This document shows positions 1 to 5,148 of a stretch of 5,148 bases of DNA, in pieces. Location of the stretch: contig JAQTYP010000280.1 in the NCBI GenBank assembly GCA_028688235.1, positions 1-5,148 on the forward strand, read 5' to 3'. A program made the position numbers and the translations under genes. The DNA is from Methylomonas sp. Lineage in GTDB: Bacteria > Pseudomonadota > Gammaproteobacteria > Methylococcales > Methylomonadaceae. The first letter of the stretch is position 1, and each line of letters begins with the position of its first letter. The notes beneath the pieces were generated by a model, which had not been told where the DNA came from, did no database searches, and worked only from the letters and a program-made list of their open reading frames with translations.

Positions 1-768
1 GAGCAGGTCAAGTTCGGGAAAGATCGCTATCGGGTAGTGGGCATCACCAGCGGCATGTCCGGCATCGCCGGCGATGGACTGGCGTTTTTCACCGTCAGCG
101 ATGCGATGGCCATTCAGTTCGACCTGTCGGGCGAAGCCTTACGCCTGGAACGCGCGGCGCGCGGCGCGCGTACCGAAGCTCAGGATTTGGGCAGAACTCA
201 ACCCTTGTCGTTGGATCGGGTCGCCGGGCCTTCTTCCACGCTTTCCGAACTGGCACCGCCGCAAGTCAGCGCAATTTTAGTCACGTTACAACCCGGCGCC
301 AATCCTGATCACATCCTTAATTTGCTATCCGCTTGGCCGGACATCACCGTGCATACCGCGCAGCAACAACGCGATCTGCTGCTGTCTGGCACGGTGGAAA
401 AATCCAAGCGACAGCTGGGTTTATTCAGCGTGCTGCTGATCATCATTTCCACCATCATCATCGCGCTGATCATGTACACCTTGACGCTGGATAAAATCCA
501 CGACATCGCGCTGCTTAAACTGATCGGGGCCAGAAACCGTGTCATCGTTGGACTGATTTTGCAACAAGCCTTGTTAATGGGCTGCTTGGGTTATAGCTTG
601 GCCTGGTGGCTGGGACAATATCTGTTTCCTTATTTTCCGCGCCGGGTACTGCTGGAAACGCCGGATTTAATCAAACTGGCCGGTATCACGGTAGCGATTT
701 CGGTATTGGCCAGTCTGATGGGCATCTGGAAGGCGCTGCGGGTGGAACCCAATACGGTACTGGCCTGA
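1..768 (+). CDS. ABC exporter permease, FtsX/MacB-fold (DevC-like), 5' truncated by window edge
   Basis: This is the C-terminal 255 residues of an inner-membrane ABC exporter permease. The frame is open from base 1, so the true start lies upstream; the GTG at 37 is only an internal valine codon. The first ~135 visible residues are a soluble, periplasmic-type domain. Three hydrophobic segments follow, at about residues 140-161, 180-203 and 222-243. Between the first two lies the cytoplasmic motif KIHDIALLKLIGA (about 165-176), typical of FtsX-domain permeases that contact the ATPase. The protein ends in RVEPNTVLA, a common tail in this family. DevC-type permeases run to about 380 residues, so roughly a third is missing. 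The stop codon overlaps the ATPase start by ATGA, so the two form one transporter. By family, an HlyD-like fusion protein (DevB) would be expected upstream. Substrate unknown; MacB- or LolC-like roles are alternatives. Confidence 0.85.
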   Translation, partial: EQVKFGKDRYRVVGITSGMSGIAGDGLAFFTVSDAMAIQFDLSGEALRLERAARGARTEAQDLGRTQPLSLDRVAGPSSTLSELAPPQVSAILVTLQPGANPDHILNLLSAWPDITVHTAQQQRDLLLSGTVEKSKRQLGLFSVLLIIISTIIIALIMYTLTLDKIHDIALLKLIGARNRVIVGLILQQALLMGCLGYSLAWWLGQYLFPYFPRRVLLETPDLIKLAGITVAISVLASLMGIWKALRVEPNTVLA

Positions 769-1481
769 TGAACACCACCCCAACAAAGCCGGCCATTGAG
801 GCCATTGGCGTCAGCAAAATTTATGGTCAAGGCCAGACCGAGGTCGTCGCGTTGAATGACGTCACCCTGCAAGTTGCCCGCGGCGAAGTCGTCGCCTTGC
901 TGGGCCCGAGCGGCGCCGGAAAATCCACGTTGCTGACCGCGATGGCGCTGATCAATCCGCCCACTTCGGGGCGCATTGTGATCGATGGCGAACTGGTCAT
1001 GAAAGGCGCGGACGCCAAGATCGATCTACGCGCCTTCCGCCGGCAACATCTCGGCTTCGTGTTTCAAAAAGCCAATCTGATTCCGTTTCTGACGGCGCTG
1101 GAGAATGTACAGGTGGCCATGGAAATCAACGACATGCCGGTACGCGCCGCCAAACAGCGCGCCATGGATTTACTGGAGCATTTGGGGCTGGGCGACCGCA
1201 TTCACAATCTACCCGACGAATTGTCCGGCGGTCAGCAACAACGAGTGGCCGTGGCAAGGGCGCTGGCCAACCAACCGAGCCTAATCCTGGCCGACGAACC
1301 CACCGCCGCGCTGGACAGCCAGCGCGGTCGCCAGGTCATGGCCTTATTCGCGCAGGTCGCGCATGAAAGCGGCGCCGGCGTCATCGTCGTTACTCACGAT
1401 ACCCGCGCCCTGGATGTATTTGATAGGATTGTCGAAATGGAAGACGGTCGATTGAAACCCGGCAAAGCGTCATTGAGGTGA
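768..1481 (+). CDS. ABC transporter ATP-binding protein (DevA/LolD/MacB-type)
   Basis: This 237-residue cytoplasmic ATPase powers the permease encoded just upstream. All nucleotide-binding motifs are intact: Walker A GPSGAGKST (46-54), Q-loop Gln100, signature LSGGQ (152-156), Walker B LILADEPT (172-179), D-loop ALDS (181-184) and switch His210 in VVTHD. The length and the LSGGQQQRVAVARAL context match the MacB/LolD/DevA branch of exporter ATPases. I chose the ATG at 768 because it overlaps the permease stop as ATGA, the usual sign of translational coupling, and the protein then begins a few residues before the conserved core. A longer reading of the frame from 606 would only add out-of-frame permease sequence. 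It is the last gene of its operon, with a 279-bp gap after it. The exported substrate cannot be told from the sequence. Confidence 0.93.
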   Translation: MNTTPTKPAIEAIGVSKIYGQGQTEVVALNDVTLQVARGEVVALLGPSGAGKSTLLTAMALINPPTSGRIVIDGELVMKGADAKIDLRAFRRQHLGFVFQKANLIPFLTALENVQVAMEINDMPVRAAKQRAMDLLEHLGLGDRIHNLPDELSGGQQQRVAVARALANQPSLILADEPTAALDSQRGRQVMALFAQVAHESGAGVIVVTHDTRALDVFDRIVEMEDGRLKPGKASLR

Positions 1482-1567
1482 ATATGCACAGACTAACGAT
1501 CATGAAAAAGCTGCATCACCCCGGAAAATGAAAGTTTTCTGTGAGAGGGCGTAAAATGAAGTTAGGA

Positions 1568-1585
1568 TTAGCTTGCGTAAGCTAA
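1568..1585. repeat. Perfect 7-bp inverted repeat with 4-nt loop
   Basis: TTAGCTT, loop GCGT, then AAGCTAA forms a perfect stem of seven pairs. An outer GTTAG (1561-1565) and CTAAC (1582-1586) offer a competing pairing. The stem is rich in A and T and no T-run follows, so it is a poor intrinsic terminator. It resembles the short dispersed palindromes (REP-like) that some bacterial genomes carry in many copies, but copy number cannot be judged from one window. An operator for nhaD is the other option. Confidence 0.4.
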
Positions 1586-1600
1586 CATTTCAAAGCCTAG

Positions 1601-1717
1601 TTTCCTCCGATTAAGCTATTGCTGATCGAAGCGGACAGACATAATCAAGCATATTTCAGGCAAGCGGGTGTAGCTGTTACTATTGAATCTATAGAAAACA
1701 GCAATTACGACGCATAA
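1601..1717 (+). pseudogene. Possible gene relic, 38 coding-like codons without a start
   Basis: Between an in-frame TAG (1598-1600) and TAA (1715-1717) lie 38 codons whose translation looks protein-like: it begins FPPIKLLLIEADRHNQ and ends SIENSNYDA. The hydrophobic run followed by an acidic pair recalls the first strand of a Rossmann-like or receiver fold, but that is only a resemblance. There is no ATG or GTG in the frame; TTG at 1619 is the only alternative start and has no ribosome binding site. It may be the tail of a decayed gene or chance. I do not recognise a family. Confidence 0.2.
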
Positions 1718-1760
1718 CGACTATGTTTGTTTTTCGTAGACATCAATTTTTCACGCAATT

Positions 1761-3164
1761 ATGTCACCTATTCAAACTATCTTCCTCGCAGTCGGCACAC
1801 TTCTGTTGCCAATGCCCGCGCTGGCCTCGGGCGCCGAACACGCCTACCTCAACCTAACCCATCAAACCGTTGGATATTTGGCATTGGTGATTTTCGTGGC
1901 TGCTTACGTGTTGGTGATCCTTGAGGAAAAACTGCTGTTGCGCAAATCCAAACCGGTTCTACTGGCGGCCGGCATCATTTGGGCGATGATCGGCTTTGCC
2001 TATGCCGCGCAGGGAGTAACCGAAACCACGGCGGCGATCTTAAGGGATAATTTCCTGGAATACAGCGAGCTGTTTTTCTTTTTACTGGTGGCGATGACCT
2101 ACATCAACGCCATGATAGAGCGCGACGTTTTTCAATCGCTGCATTTTTGGCTGGTTTCCAAAGGTTTGAGCTATCGCCGGATGTTTTGGCTCACCGGTAT
2201 TCTGACATTTTTTATTTCGTCGGTTGCCGATAACCTGACATCCGCGTTGATCATGTGTACCGTGGCGATGACCATTGGCGCCCAACAACCTAAATTCGTA
2301 ACCCTAGCTTGCGTCAGCATTGTGATTGCGGCCAATGCCGGCGGTGCGTTCAGCCCTTTTGGTGACATCACCACGCTAATGGTCTGGCAAAATGGCGTGA
2401 TCGAATTTACCGGCTTTTTCAAGCTGTTCATTCCCGCGGTCATCAATTATTGCGTGCCCGCCGCCATCATGCATTTTTTTATACCTCAAGGAATACCCGA
2501 TCGCATCGAAAACGGACACACCAAAATGAAACAGAGCGGCGGCATCGTGGTGCTGTTGTTTTTGTTGACCATAGCCACGTCAATAACTTTCCATCAAGCG
2601 CTGCATTTGCCGCCGGTATTGGGCATGTTGACTGGTCTTGGCTATCTGAATTTTTTAGGCTATTACCTGCGTATTCAACATAGACAAGAGTTTGTCGGCA
2701 TCGGCGCCATTCCCGGTACGGAGGGCCAAGGCAGTGGTTTTGACATTTTCAGTCAAATCGCTAAGGCCGAATGGGATACGCTGTTATTTTTCTACGGTGT
2801 CATGATGTGCGTCGGCGGCTTGGGCTTTATCGGTTATTTGAGTATCCTGTCGGAGTTTATCTATGGTGAACTGGGCGCAACTGCCGCCAATATCATCATT
2901 GGCGTCATGTCCGCAGTGGTCGACAACATTCCCATCATGTTTGCGGTGTTGACGATGAACCCCGACATGCCGGAAAACCAATGGTTATTGGTGACGTTGA
3001 CCGCGGGAGTGGGCGGAAGCCTGCTATCGATCGGTTCAGCGGCCGGTGTGGCCTTAATGGGACAAGCGCACGGCGACTATACCTTTTTCAAGCATCTGAG
3101 ATGGACACCGGTGATTGGTCTAGGTTACGTTGCCAGCATCATGGTGCATATGTGGATTAACTGA
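1761..3164 (+). CDS. nhaD: NhaD-type Na+/H+ antiporter
   Basis: This 467-residue inner-membrane protein belongs to the NhaD family of the ion transporter superfamily and exchanges cytoplasmic Na+ (and Li+) for protons. The N-terminus looks like a signal peptide or first helix ending LPMPALASG (about 16-24), as in other NhaD proteins, followed by about a dozen hydrophobic segments. Characteristic motifs are SSVADNLTSA (153-162), ANAGGAFSPFGDITT (191-205), SAVVDNIP (384-391) and SIGSAAG (423-429). The polar residues I recall as essential in Vibrio cholerae NhaD all have counterparts: Asp157, Asn158, Asn192, Asp202, Thr204, Thr205, Ser384, Asn389, Ser423 and Ser426. The ATG at 1761 is the first start after an in-frame TAG at 1737, but no Shine-Dalgarno sequence is visible before it. 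It appears to be a single-gene unit. The ars-locus scar begins directly after its stop. Confidence 0.95.
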   Translation: MSPIQTIFLAVGTLLLPMPALASGAEHAYLNLTHQTVGYLALVIFVAAYVLVILEEKLLLRKSKPVLLAAGIIWAMIGFAYAAQGVTETTAAILRDNFLEYSELFFFLLVAMTYINAMIERDVFQSLHFWLVSKGLSYRRMFWLTGILTFFISSVADNLTSALIMCTVAMTIGAQQPKFVTLACVSIVIAANAGGAFSPFGDITTLMVWQNGVIEFTGFFKLFIPAVINYCVPAAIMHFFIPQGIPDRIENGHTKMKQSGGIVVLLFLLTIATSITFHQALHLPPVLGMLTGLGYLNFLGYYLRIQHRQEFVGIGAIPGTEGQGSGFDIFSQIAKAEWDTLLFFYGVMMCVGGLGFIGYLSILSEFIYGELGATAANIIIGVMSAVVDNIPIMFAVLTMNPDMPENQWLLVTLTAGVGGSLLSIGSAAGVALMGQAHGDYTFFKHLRWTPVIGLGYVASIMVHMWIN

Positions 3165-3189
3165 AACCCGAATCCGTGACGTAAAAATC

Positions 3190-3207
3190 TGCAATGCCGC
3201 AATTGCA
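3190..3207. repeat. 6-bp inverted repeat downstream of nhaD
   Basis: TGCAAT (3190-3195) and ATTGCA (3202-3207) pair around a six-base loop. No T-run follows, so it is a weak candidate for an intrinsic terminator of nhaD. It lies in the 65 bp before the transposase-like frame and may belong to the left end of that insertion sequence. The sequence CCCGAATCCGTGACGT at 3167-3182 is a possible IS terminus, but I see no matching partner in this window. Confidence 0.25.
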
Positions 3208-3229
3208 CCATTCACCCAGCAAGTGAGTC

Positions 3230-3316
3230 ATGAAGCAGTTTGTCCTAGAACAATCCGAAACTGAATTTTATACCAACCATTCTGGATTAGCCTTGGTCGG
3301 GTTCTATTCGCGTTAA
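3230..3316 (+). mobile_element. Remnant of an IS1380-type transposase N-terminus
   Basis: An ATG at 3230 opens 28 codons reading MKQFVLEQSETEFYTNHSG, then LALVGFYSR, then TAA. A charged start followed by a Ser/His-Ala/Ser-Gly-Leu-Ala-Leu block resembles the beginning of IS1380-family transposases, which are normally over 400 residues. The similarity is from memory and rests on few residues. If correct, more than 90% of the transposase is gone, including the catalytic domain and the right terminus. The reading frame ends a few bases before acr3 sequence begins, so the junction lies at about 3300-3320. The left end of the element would fall somewhere between 3165 and 3229. A chance short ORF is the alternative. 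Confidence 0.45.
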
Positions 3317-3319
3317 TAA

Positions 3320-3751
3320 ATCATCGCCCATAAAGGCCTGGACTGGTTCGAGCAAAAATTCCTGCACGTGCTGACGCCGATCACCATCATTGCCTTGCTG
3401 TTGACCTTGGTGCTGCTGTTCTCCTTCAAGGGCGAGGTGATTACCGCCAATCCGCTGACGATATTGTGGATTGCGATTCCGTTGGCGATACAAACCGTGC
3501 TGATTTTCGCCATTACCTATTTGGCCGCCAAACTCTGGGGCTTTTCCTATGAAAACGCCACGCCGTCGGCGATGATAGGCGCCTCCAACCATTTCGAAGT
3601 CGCCATCGCCACGGCGGTCATGCTGTTCGGCCTGTCGTCCGGCGCCGCGCTGGCCACCGTGGTCGGCGTTTTGATCGAAGTGCCGTTGATGCTGGCCTTG
3701 GTGGGGTTTTGCAAACGCACGCAACATTGGTTCGGAGAGGAGCACGGATGA
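3320..3751 (+). pseudogene. acr3: Truncated ACR3-family arsenite efflux permease (C-terminal part only)
   Basis: These 143 residues match the C-terminal end of ACR3, the bile-acid/arsenite-type permease that exports As(III). The soluble-to-membrane start GLDWFEQKFL leads into four hydrophobic helices, the last four of the usual ten. The conserved block ASNHFEVAIATAVMLFG carries the family glutamate (codon 3596-3598), equivalent to the functional Glu in the ninth helix. The fourth-helix region with the essential cysteine is missing. ACR3 is about 350 residues, so some 200 are lost. The frame begins directly after TAA at 3317 with no start codon in the family position; the GTG at 3368 is an internal codon. 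The retained part has no frameshift or stop, suggesting a recent loss. It overlaps the methyltransferase start by ATGA. It should not transport arsenite. Confidence 0.88.
3738..3742 (+). promoter_or_regulatory. Ribosome binding site of the methyltransferase gene
   Basis: AGGAG lies five bases before the ATG at 3748, inside the last codons of the acr3 fragment. It decides the start at 3748 over the upstream in-frame alternative at 3709. Because it is independent of translation arriving from acr3, the methyltransferase can still be made after the acr3 truncation, provided a transcript exists. Confidence 0.7.
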
Positions 3752-4569
3752 GCTTACACAAACAAGCCAATGCCAAAGCCGCGATGGCCTACAACGCCGC
3801 CGCCGATCATTTCGACCATCCGGTCAGTTCGTTCTGGCACAACTTCGGCCGGCGTACCGTGGAACGGCTCTCGCTGGAACCCGGCGAACGGGTGCTGGAT
3901 GTTTGTTCCGGCAGCGGCGGCTCGGCATTGCCGGCGGCGGTTATGGTTGGCGCGGACGGTTACGTGGTGGCGGCCGATCTGGCCGAACGCTTGATAGCTC
4001 TAGCCAAAGCCAAGGCAGAAGCCCAGCGCCTGGCCCACATCGAATTTCGGGTCGATGATATGCTGGCTTTGGGCTACCCCGATCACAGCTTCGATGCGGT
4101 GATATGCGTGTTCGGTATTTTTTTCGTACCGGACATGAGCGAGGCAGTCAAAGAATTATGGCGGATGGTTAAACCTGGCGGCCGACTCGCCATCACCACC
4201 TGGGGACCTGATTTGTTTGAGCCGGCTAACGGCGCGTTCTGGGCGGCCGTTGAGCGCGAACGCCCGGACTTGCATCGGGCCTTCAATCCCTGGGAGCGCA
4301 TCTCTGAACCCGACGGCCTGAGACAGATGCTGGCGGAAGCCGGTGTGCATCAGGTCGACATCCTGGCCGAAACCGGGGCTCATCCCTTGAACGAACCGGA
4401 AGACTGGTGGAAGATCGCGATGGGCAGCGGTTATCGGGGCACCTTGGAGCAACTCAGTAGCGACACCTTTACTCGGGTTCGCGCCGCCAATTTAGCGCGT
4501 CTAGCTCAAGATCGCATTGCCGCGATTGAAACCAACGTGCTGTATGCCGTAGCCATAAAGCCAGCCTAA
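3748..4569 (+). CDS. Class I SAM-dependent methyltransferase in ars locus (UbiE-like)
   Basis: This 273-residue soluble protein has the Rossmann-fold methyltransferase core: motif I VLDVCSGSGG (49-58), the acidic ribose-binding Asp77 in VVAADLAE, an acidic VDDM (102-105), motif IV FDAVICVFGIFF (115-126) and LWRMVKPGGRLAITTWG (137-153). It looks like a UbiE/COQ5-type small-molecule methyltransferase. Its place between acr3 and arsE suggests a role in arsenic metabolism. However, it has only two cysteines, Cys53 and Cys120, and lacks the three or four conserved cysteines that bind As(III) in ArsM, so a standard arsenite methyltransferase is unlikely. The ATG at 3748 has a good ribosome binding site and overlaps the acr3 stop. 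The region after about 155 is family-specific and probably sets the substrate, which I cannot name. No frameshift or missing core motif is seen. Confidence 0.88.
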   Translation: MSLHKQANAKAAMAYNAAADHFDHPVSSFWHNFGRRTVERLSLEPGERVLDVCSGSGGSALPAAVMVGADGYVVAADLAERLIALAKAKAEAQRLAHIEFRVDDMLALGYPDHSFDAVICVFGIFFVPDMSEAVKELWRMVKPGGRLAITTWGPDLFEPANGAFWAAVERERPDLHRAFNPWERISEPDGLRQMLAEAGVHQVDILAETGAHPLNEPEDWWKIAMGSGYRGTLEQLSSDTFTRVRAANLARLAQDRIAAIETNVLYAVAIKPA

Positions 4570-4602
4570 ATCAAACCCATTTTCTCGAACAGGAGACAAA
4601 CC

Positions 4603-4845
4603 ATGACCGATATAGTGAAAATCGAAATACTGGGCACCGGCTGCAAAAAATGCCAGCAACTGGAAGCCAACGCACGAGAAGCCGTGGCGGCACGTAACCT
4701 GGCCGCCGAAGTTGAGCACATTACCGACATGATGCAAATCGTCGAACGCGGCGTGATGGCGACCCCGGCCTTGGTGGTCAACGACGAGGTGGTCTGCCAG
4801 GGCAAGATTCTGACGCCCGATGAAATCGCGGCCCATTTAGGTTGA
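4603..4845 (+). CDS. arsE: Small thioredoxin-fold CxxC protein, ArsE-like
   Basis: This 80-residue cytoplasmic protein has a minimal thioredoxin fold of the 'redox-active disulfide protein 2' type. The strand VKIEILGTG is followed by the redox pair Cys14-Lys-Lys-Cys17; ATPALVV (53-59) holds the cis-proline Pro55, and a third cysteine, Cys65, lies in EVVCQGK. There is no signal peptide. A clear ribosome binding site AGGAG (4591-4595) sits seven bases before the ATG, and the gene starts 33 bp after the methyltransferase stop, so the two are likely co-transcribed. With the ArsF-like gene next, it fits ArsE of the arsEFG system described in Shewanella for nitro- and aromatic arsenicals, where ArsE and ArsF act together in reduction and ArsG exports the trivalent product. 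The fold is certain; the ArsE name rests on context. Confidence 0.85.
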   Translation: MTDIVKIEILGTGCKKCQQLEANAREAVAARNLAAEVEHITDMMQIVERGVMATPALVVNDEVVCQGKILTPDEIAAHLG

Positions 4846-4880
4846 GCGGCTGAAACGCAGGGATCTCGGTAAAGGCCGGT

Positions 4881-4894
4881 ATGTGTTCACACAT
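4881..4894. promoter_or_regulatory. Inverted repeat in the arsE-arsF gap, possible operator or hairpin
   Basis: ATGTGT and ACACAT face each other around a central TC, giving a 14-bp near-perfect dyad. It lies 36 bp after the arsE stop and 75 bp before the arsF start, in a 123-bp gap that is unusually long for one operon. The tiny central spacer suits a protein-binding dyad better than an RNA hairpin. I see no strong promoter boxes beside it. ArsR-type or other regulator binding is speculation. Confidence 0.3.
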
Positions 4895-4968
4895 GGGCGC
4901 GTGGTAATGAGCAGTAAAGCCGTCCTCTTTGATGGCTAATTCTTTTAACGACACAAAGGAGTGGAATC

Positions 4969-5148
4969 ATGCAAAGACTATTACCACTGGCAGGCCTGCT
5001 GGCCTTGCTGATCTGTTCGTCGGCGTTTGCCCAGGCCGTGGCCGATTCCGGGCAAAAACTGGATGTGTATTATTTCCATAGCCAACGCCGCTGTCCGACC
5101 TGTCTGGCTATCGAAAAAGAAACCCGGCGTTTGTTGGAAGACAGCTTC
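4969..5148 (+). CDS. arsF: Exported CPTC protein, ArsF-like, cut by the window end
   Basis: The first 60 residues of a periplasmic thiol protein are visible; the frame is still open at the last base. A signal peptide is clear: MQRLLPLAGL, a hydrophobic core to about residue 16, then SSAFA with likely cleavage after Ala21. The cysteine at 16 lacks a proper lipobox. The mature part has VYYFHSQRRCPTCLAIEKET, with the redox pair Cys42-Pro-Thr-Cys45. A YYFHxxxRCPTC block near the start matches the ArsF family ('nitrophenyl compound nitroreductase subunit ArsF'). A strong ribosome binding site AAAGGAG (4955-4961) sits seven bases before the ATG. Paired with the ArsE-like protein upstream, it suggests a thiol relay across the membrane for aromatic arsenicals. 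An ArsG permease is expected next, outside the window. ArsF proteins are longer, so most of it is unseen. Confidence 0.8.
   Translation, partial: MQRLLPLAGLLALLICSSAFAQAVADSGQKLDVYYFHSQRRCPTCLAIEKETRRLLEDSF

Larger units (their letters stand above)
1482..1760. other. Intergenic region between the ABC operon and nhaD
   Basis: This 279-bp stretch holds no complete gene that I can support. It is visibly richer in A and T than the ABC genes. It contains a perfect inverted repeat at 1568-1585 and a coding-like stretch at 1601-1717. I found no convincing T-tract terminator for the ABC operon. No clear sigma-70 promoter for nhaD stands out either: the best pair, TTGCTG (1619-1624) and CATAAT (1640-1645), has only a 15-nt spacer. 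The nhaD promoter presumably lies here. Confidence 0.6.

Noticed and set aside
606..767. Upstream extension of the ABC ATPase frame
   Set aside because: The added residues are out-of-frame permease sequence with low-complexity Gly and Thr content; the ATGA overlap at 768 gives the standard start.
1619..1645. Sigma-70-like promoter TTGCTG / CATAAT for nhaD
   Set aside because: The spacer is only 15 nt and both boxes deviate from consensus; there is not enough to annotate it.
1482..1760. Na+ or Li+ riboswitch before nhaD
   Set aside because: Ion exporter genes sometimes carry such RNAs, but I could not find the stems or conserved loops of the nhaA-I, nhaA-II or DUF1646 motifs here.
1727..1924. 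65-codon open frame overlapping the nhaD start
   Set aside because: It is in a different frame from nhaD, runs into nhaD coding sequence, and its product is Arg/Asn-rich without family features.
3287..3745. 152-codon open frame on the minus strand
   Set aside because: It lies opposite the acr3 fragment, whose translation is clearly homologous to a known family. The minus-strand product is rich in Gln, His, Arg and Gly, as expected for an antisense shadow, and it has no recognisable motif.
4501..4836. 111-codon open frame on the minus strand
   Set aside because: It is antisense to the methyltransferase end and arsE, both of which have good ribosome binding sites and family motifs. The product looks like no known protein.
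1..5148. CRISPR array, tRNA or rRNA genes, tandem repeats
   Set aside because: I saw no regularly spaced direct repeats, no tRNA cloverleaf features and no rRNA-like sequence on either strand.

Overview
The window reads as part of a proteobacterial chromosome, probably gammaproteobacterial. Codon choice and the gene set (a DevC/DevA-type exporter, NhaD, ACR3 and ars accessory genes) would fit a Methylococcales-like methanotroph, but that taxon is an impression; no marker gene here fixes it. All supported genes lie on the + strand.

Left part (1-1481): the 3' end of an ABC exporter permease of the FtsX/MacB-fold type, overlapping by ATGA with a complete ABC ATPase. They form the end of an operon whose upstream part, probably an HlyD-like membrane-fusion protein, lies outside the window. 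A 279-bp gap follows, holding a perfect 7-bp inverted repeat and a short coding-like stretch with no start codon, possibly a gene relic.

Middle (1761-3164): a complete NhaD-type Na+/H+ antiporter with every key polar residue I can recall for the family.

Right part (3165-5148): a rearranged arsenic-resistance locus. Just after nhaD is a 28-codon open frame that looks like the start of an IS1380-type transposase. It stops, and within a few bases the sequence becomes the C-terminal 143 residues of an ACR3 arsenite efflux permease with no start codon. This looks like a deletion scar that removed most of an insertion sequence, the first six or so membrane helices of ACR3, and any arsR or promoter that lay upstream. 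The genes after the scar are intact: a class I SAM-dependent methyltransferase overlapping the acr3 stop by ATGA, an 80-residue CxxC thioredoxin-fold protein matching ArsE, and the first 60 residues of an exported CPTC protein matching ArsF. An ArsG-type permease is predicted just past the right edge.

The most notable points are the IS/ACR3 scar, the probable loss of inorganic arsenite efflux at this locus while the organoarsenical ArsE/ArsF module persists, and a methyltransferase in an ars setting that lacks the cysteines of ArsM.
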